NCBI GenBank assembly: GCA_001464795.1
Contig: LNEB01000013.1
Location: 186,001 to 250,000, forward strand
Length of the DNA stretch: 64,000 nt
Source: Bdellovibrionales bacterium Ga0074139
GTDB taxonomy: Bacteria > Bdellovibrionota > Bdellovibrionia > Bdellovibrionales > Bdellovibrionaceae
Direction of reading: 5' to 3'
Numbering within the stretch: the stretch's first letter is position 1; each line of letters starts with the position of its first letter. Positions 62,798 through 64,000 of this stretch are shown one piece after another. Below the pieces are notes generated by a model, which did no database searches, was not told the DNA's origin, and saw only the letters and a list, made by a program, of their open reading frames with translations. The position numbers were made by a program, and so were the translations under genes.

Positions 62798-63738
62798 TTT
62801 TGGGCTCGGAAGTACAGTAGGTCAGGTAATGGTTGAAGCTGATGAGCTAAGGCCGAATAGGATTTATCAATGGTGGATGTTAGCACTGACAACAAATGAT
62901 GATACAATTCAATTTGAGACTGATTCAATTCATCAAAAGCCTTTAGGCCCTGGTCAAAACGATCGACTCCCCCTACATTTTTTTTAAATTCATCAAGAGT
63001 CTGTGATTTCACGAGTTGATTTTTTTGTGCTTGGTTCAGATCCTGAGCTAAAAAAGCAGCAAAGGAATTCAAATACCCAGCTCTTAGATCTCCGAGAACG
63101 GCTTTTTTTTCAAAATTACGGATATCGTAATCAAGAAGATCGTCACTTCGTTGAAAAAGAGAGCCCAAAATAAAACCTAGTTTTTCTAAAATTTCATGAA
63201 GTTTAGCATCTGATTTTTCAGCTGCGTAAAAAGGGGCTCGTAGACACCATTTGAACAAAGAAGCTGTTTTCAAATTATGAATTCTGTCTAATTTTTCCAG
63301 ATTCACATCAAAATCTCGGATCACGGAATCTTGAAGCCATTCGCCTTCTAATAATTCTGAGATCACTTCCGCTGTGTACTGTACAAGTCGAATATTACCG
63401 TGAGCAGAAAGATTCACCATGACCCTTGCCAGTAAATAATCCCCTGCCAGCACGGCATATTCAGGTGAGTACTGTGTCCAAGCTGCTGGTTTCCCACGGC
63501 GCAGGATTGAGCGGTCCACTAAATCATCATGAAGCAAAGAAGCGTTATGAATAAATTCAACGGTTTGTGCCAGCAAATGCATGGGCTTTTCGGTCAGTTG
63601 AATTTGTGATCCCACCTTTTGCACAAGTTGTGCGCGGAAACCCTTACCACCCGAAAACAGATCATCATAAAGCGAATTAAGCCTTGGTAAATACTTAGGA
63701 AAATCTTGAGGGTTATGGATTTTAAACACTCGTGACAT
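62794..63738 (-). CDS. Polyprenyl diphosphate synthase
   Basis: 314 aa, all-trans type. First Asp-rich motif LLHDDLVDRSILRRGKPA and second motif FQRSDDLLDYD chelate the Mg-diphosphate of the allylic substrate and IPP. Chain length cannot be read with confidence. Upstream partner of the UbiA-like gene, suggesting octaprenyl- or similar side-chain supply for quinones. Confidence 0.93.
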   Translation of the reverse strand: MSRVFKIHNPQDFPKYLPRLNSLYDDLFSGGKGFRAQLVQKVGSQIQLTEKPMHLLAQTVEFIHNASLLHDDLVDRSILRRGKPAAWTQYSPEYAVLAGDYLLARVMVNLSAHGNIRLVQYTAEVISELLEGEWLQDSVIRDFDVNLEKLDRIHNLKTASLFKWCLRAPFYAAEKSDAKLHEILEKLGFILGSLFQRSDDLLDYDIRNFEKKAVLGDLRAGYLNSFAAFLAQDLNQAQKNQLVKSQTLDEFKKNVGGVDRFDQGLKAFDELNQSQIELYHHLLSVLTSTIDKSYSALAHQLQPLPDLLYFRAQK

Positions 63739-63772
63739 CTACAGGAAAAATAGGCATAGTGTCAATTCAGCG

Positions 63773-64000
63773 ATGGAGTCTCAATTGCGTAACGATGTGT
63801 CGAAAGAATGGTGGTCCGAAGGGGTTCGCTTTGAATGTCAGGGTTCAGGTCAGTGCTGCCTGTCTCGGGGTGAATATGGCTTTGTTTTTTTAACCCGTGA
63901 AGATCGAAAACGAATGGCTGATCATTTTCAATTGGGGATCAGGGAGTTCACTAAAACTTACTGTGATAAAACAAAGGGCTACTTTCATTTGAAAGAAGAA
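63773..64000 (+). CDS. YkgJ-type CxxCC zinc/iron-chelating protein, partial
   Basis: At least 76 codons, cut by the window end. It begins MESQLRNDVSKEW and carries FECQGSGQCCLSRGEYGFVFL, the Cys motif of the YkgJ/UPF0153 family. Divergent from the polyprenyl synthase gene by about 35 bp. Confidence 0.8.
   Translation, partial: MESQLRNDVSKEWWSEGVRFECQGSGQCCLSRGEYGFVFLTREDRKRMADHFQLGIREFTKTYCDKTKGYFHLKEE

Overview
The window reads as a chromosomal segment of a low-GC (about 40% by eye) Bdellovibrio-like bacterium (Bdellovibrionota). Reasons: three flagellin genes next to an atypical flagellar glycosylation block, many short lipoproteins and OmpA-type envelope proteins, a Pal/DUF4398/CpoB cluster, an ftsQ-ftsA-ftsZ group, and dense, mostly leftward genes joined by ATGA/GTGA stop-start overlaps. 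The lineage is an inference from gene content. I saw no rRNA, tRNA, CRISPR array or prophage. The only transposase-like gene is a RAYT-type Y1 protein at 32.1-32.7 kb.

Layout. 0-5.2 kb: ftsZ, ftsA, ftsQ, a chromate-transporter-family protein and a charged lipoprotein, all leftward. 5.3-9.7 kb: a HAMP-like membrane protein convergent on smpB, then rsmA, tsaD, cpoB, a DUF4398 lipoprotein and pal. 9.8-16.2 kb: a large zincin/propeller/outer-membrane-barrel protein, two small conserved-looking proteins, a vWA lipoprotein and a SelD-type FAD oxidoreductase. 16.2-21 kb: a TVP38-disulfide-reductase fusion, an aminotransferase, coaD, rsmD and a response regulator. 21-34.5 kb: a soluble histidine kinase, then a flagellar and probable flagellin-glycosylation block (two GT9 glycosyltransferases with a previously easy-to-miss 59-aa gene between them, a Maf-like protein, a TPR protein, a FliT-like protein, fliS, fliD, flaG, flagellin 1, RAYT, flagellin 2). 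34.9-40.6 kb: a MoxR/DUF58/TgpA-type transglutaminase operon, a divergent third flagellin and a 3D-domain lipoprotein. 40.7-45.2 kb: a thiamine-type ABC transporter, a DoxX-like protein, nth and a ferredoxin. 45.3-51.4 kb: GNAT, lipoprotein, ES1-like protein, ddl, a Gly-rich lipoprotein, a mini zinc-ribbon and a catalytically degenerate aldehyde dehydrogenase homologue. 51.4-57.3 kb: a short terminator-bounded transcript candidate, a HIT protein and a three-gene envelope motor candidate (FHA/coiled coil, ExbB/MotA-like, MotB/OmpA-like). 57.4-64 kb: gltA, a degenerate SpoIIE-type phosphatase, rsmJ, a UbiA-like protein, a polyprenyl synthase and the start of a CxxCC protein.

Most interesting items: (1) the FHA + ExbB/MotA-like + MotB/OmpA-like operon (52.1-57.3 kb), which looks like a proton-driven cell-envelope machine with a phosphopeptide-sensing third component; (2) two enzyme-family proteins whose active-site residues have been replaced (aldehyde dehydrogenase and SpoIIE phosphatase); (3) a small leftward transcription unit at 51.4-51.6 kb with a perfect ribosome-binding site and its own terminator but only a 14-codon frame, overlapping a frame interrupted by UGA; (4) flagellin genes with sigma-28-like promoters, long leaders and arrays of short GTC(Y)AG/CTRGAC hairpins.
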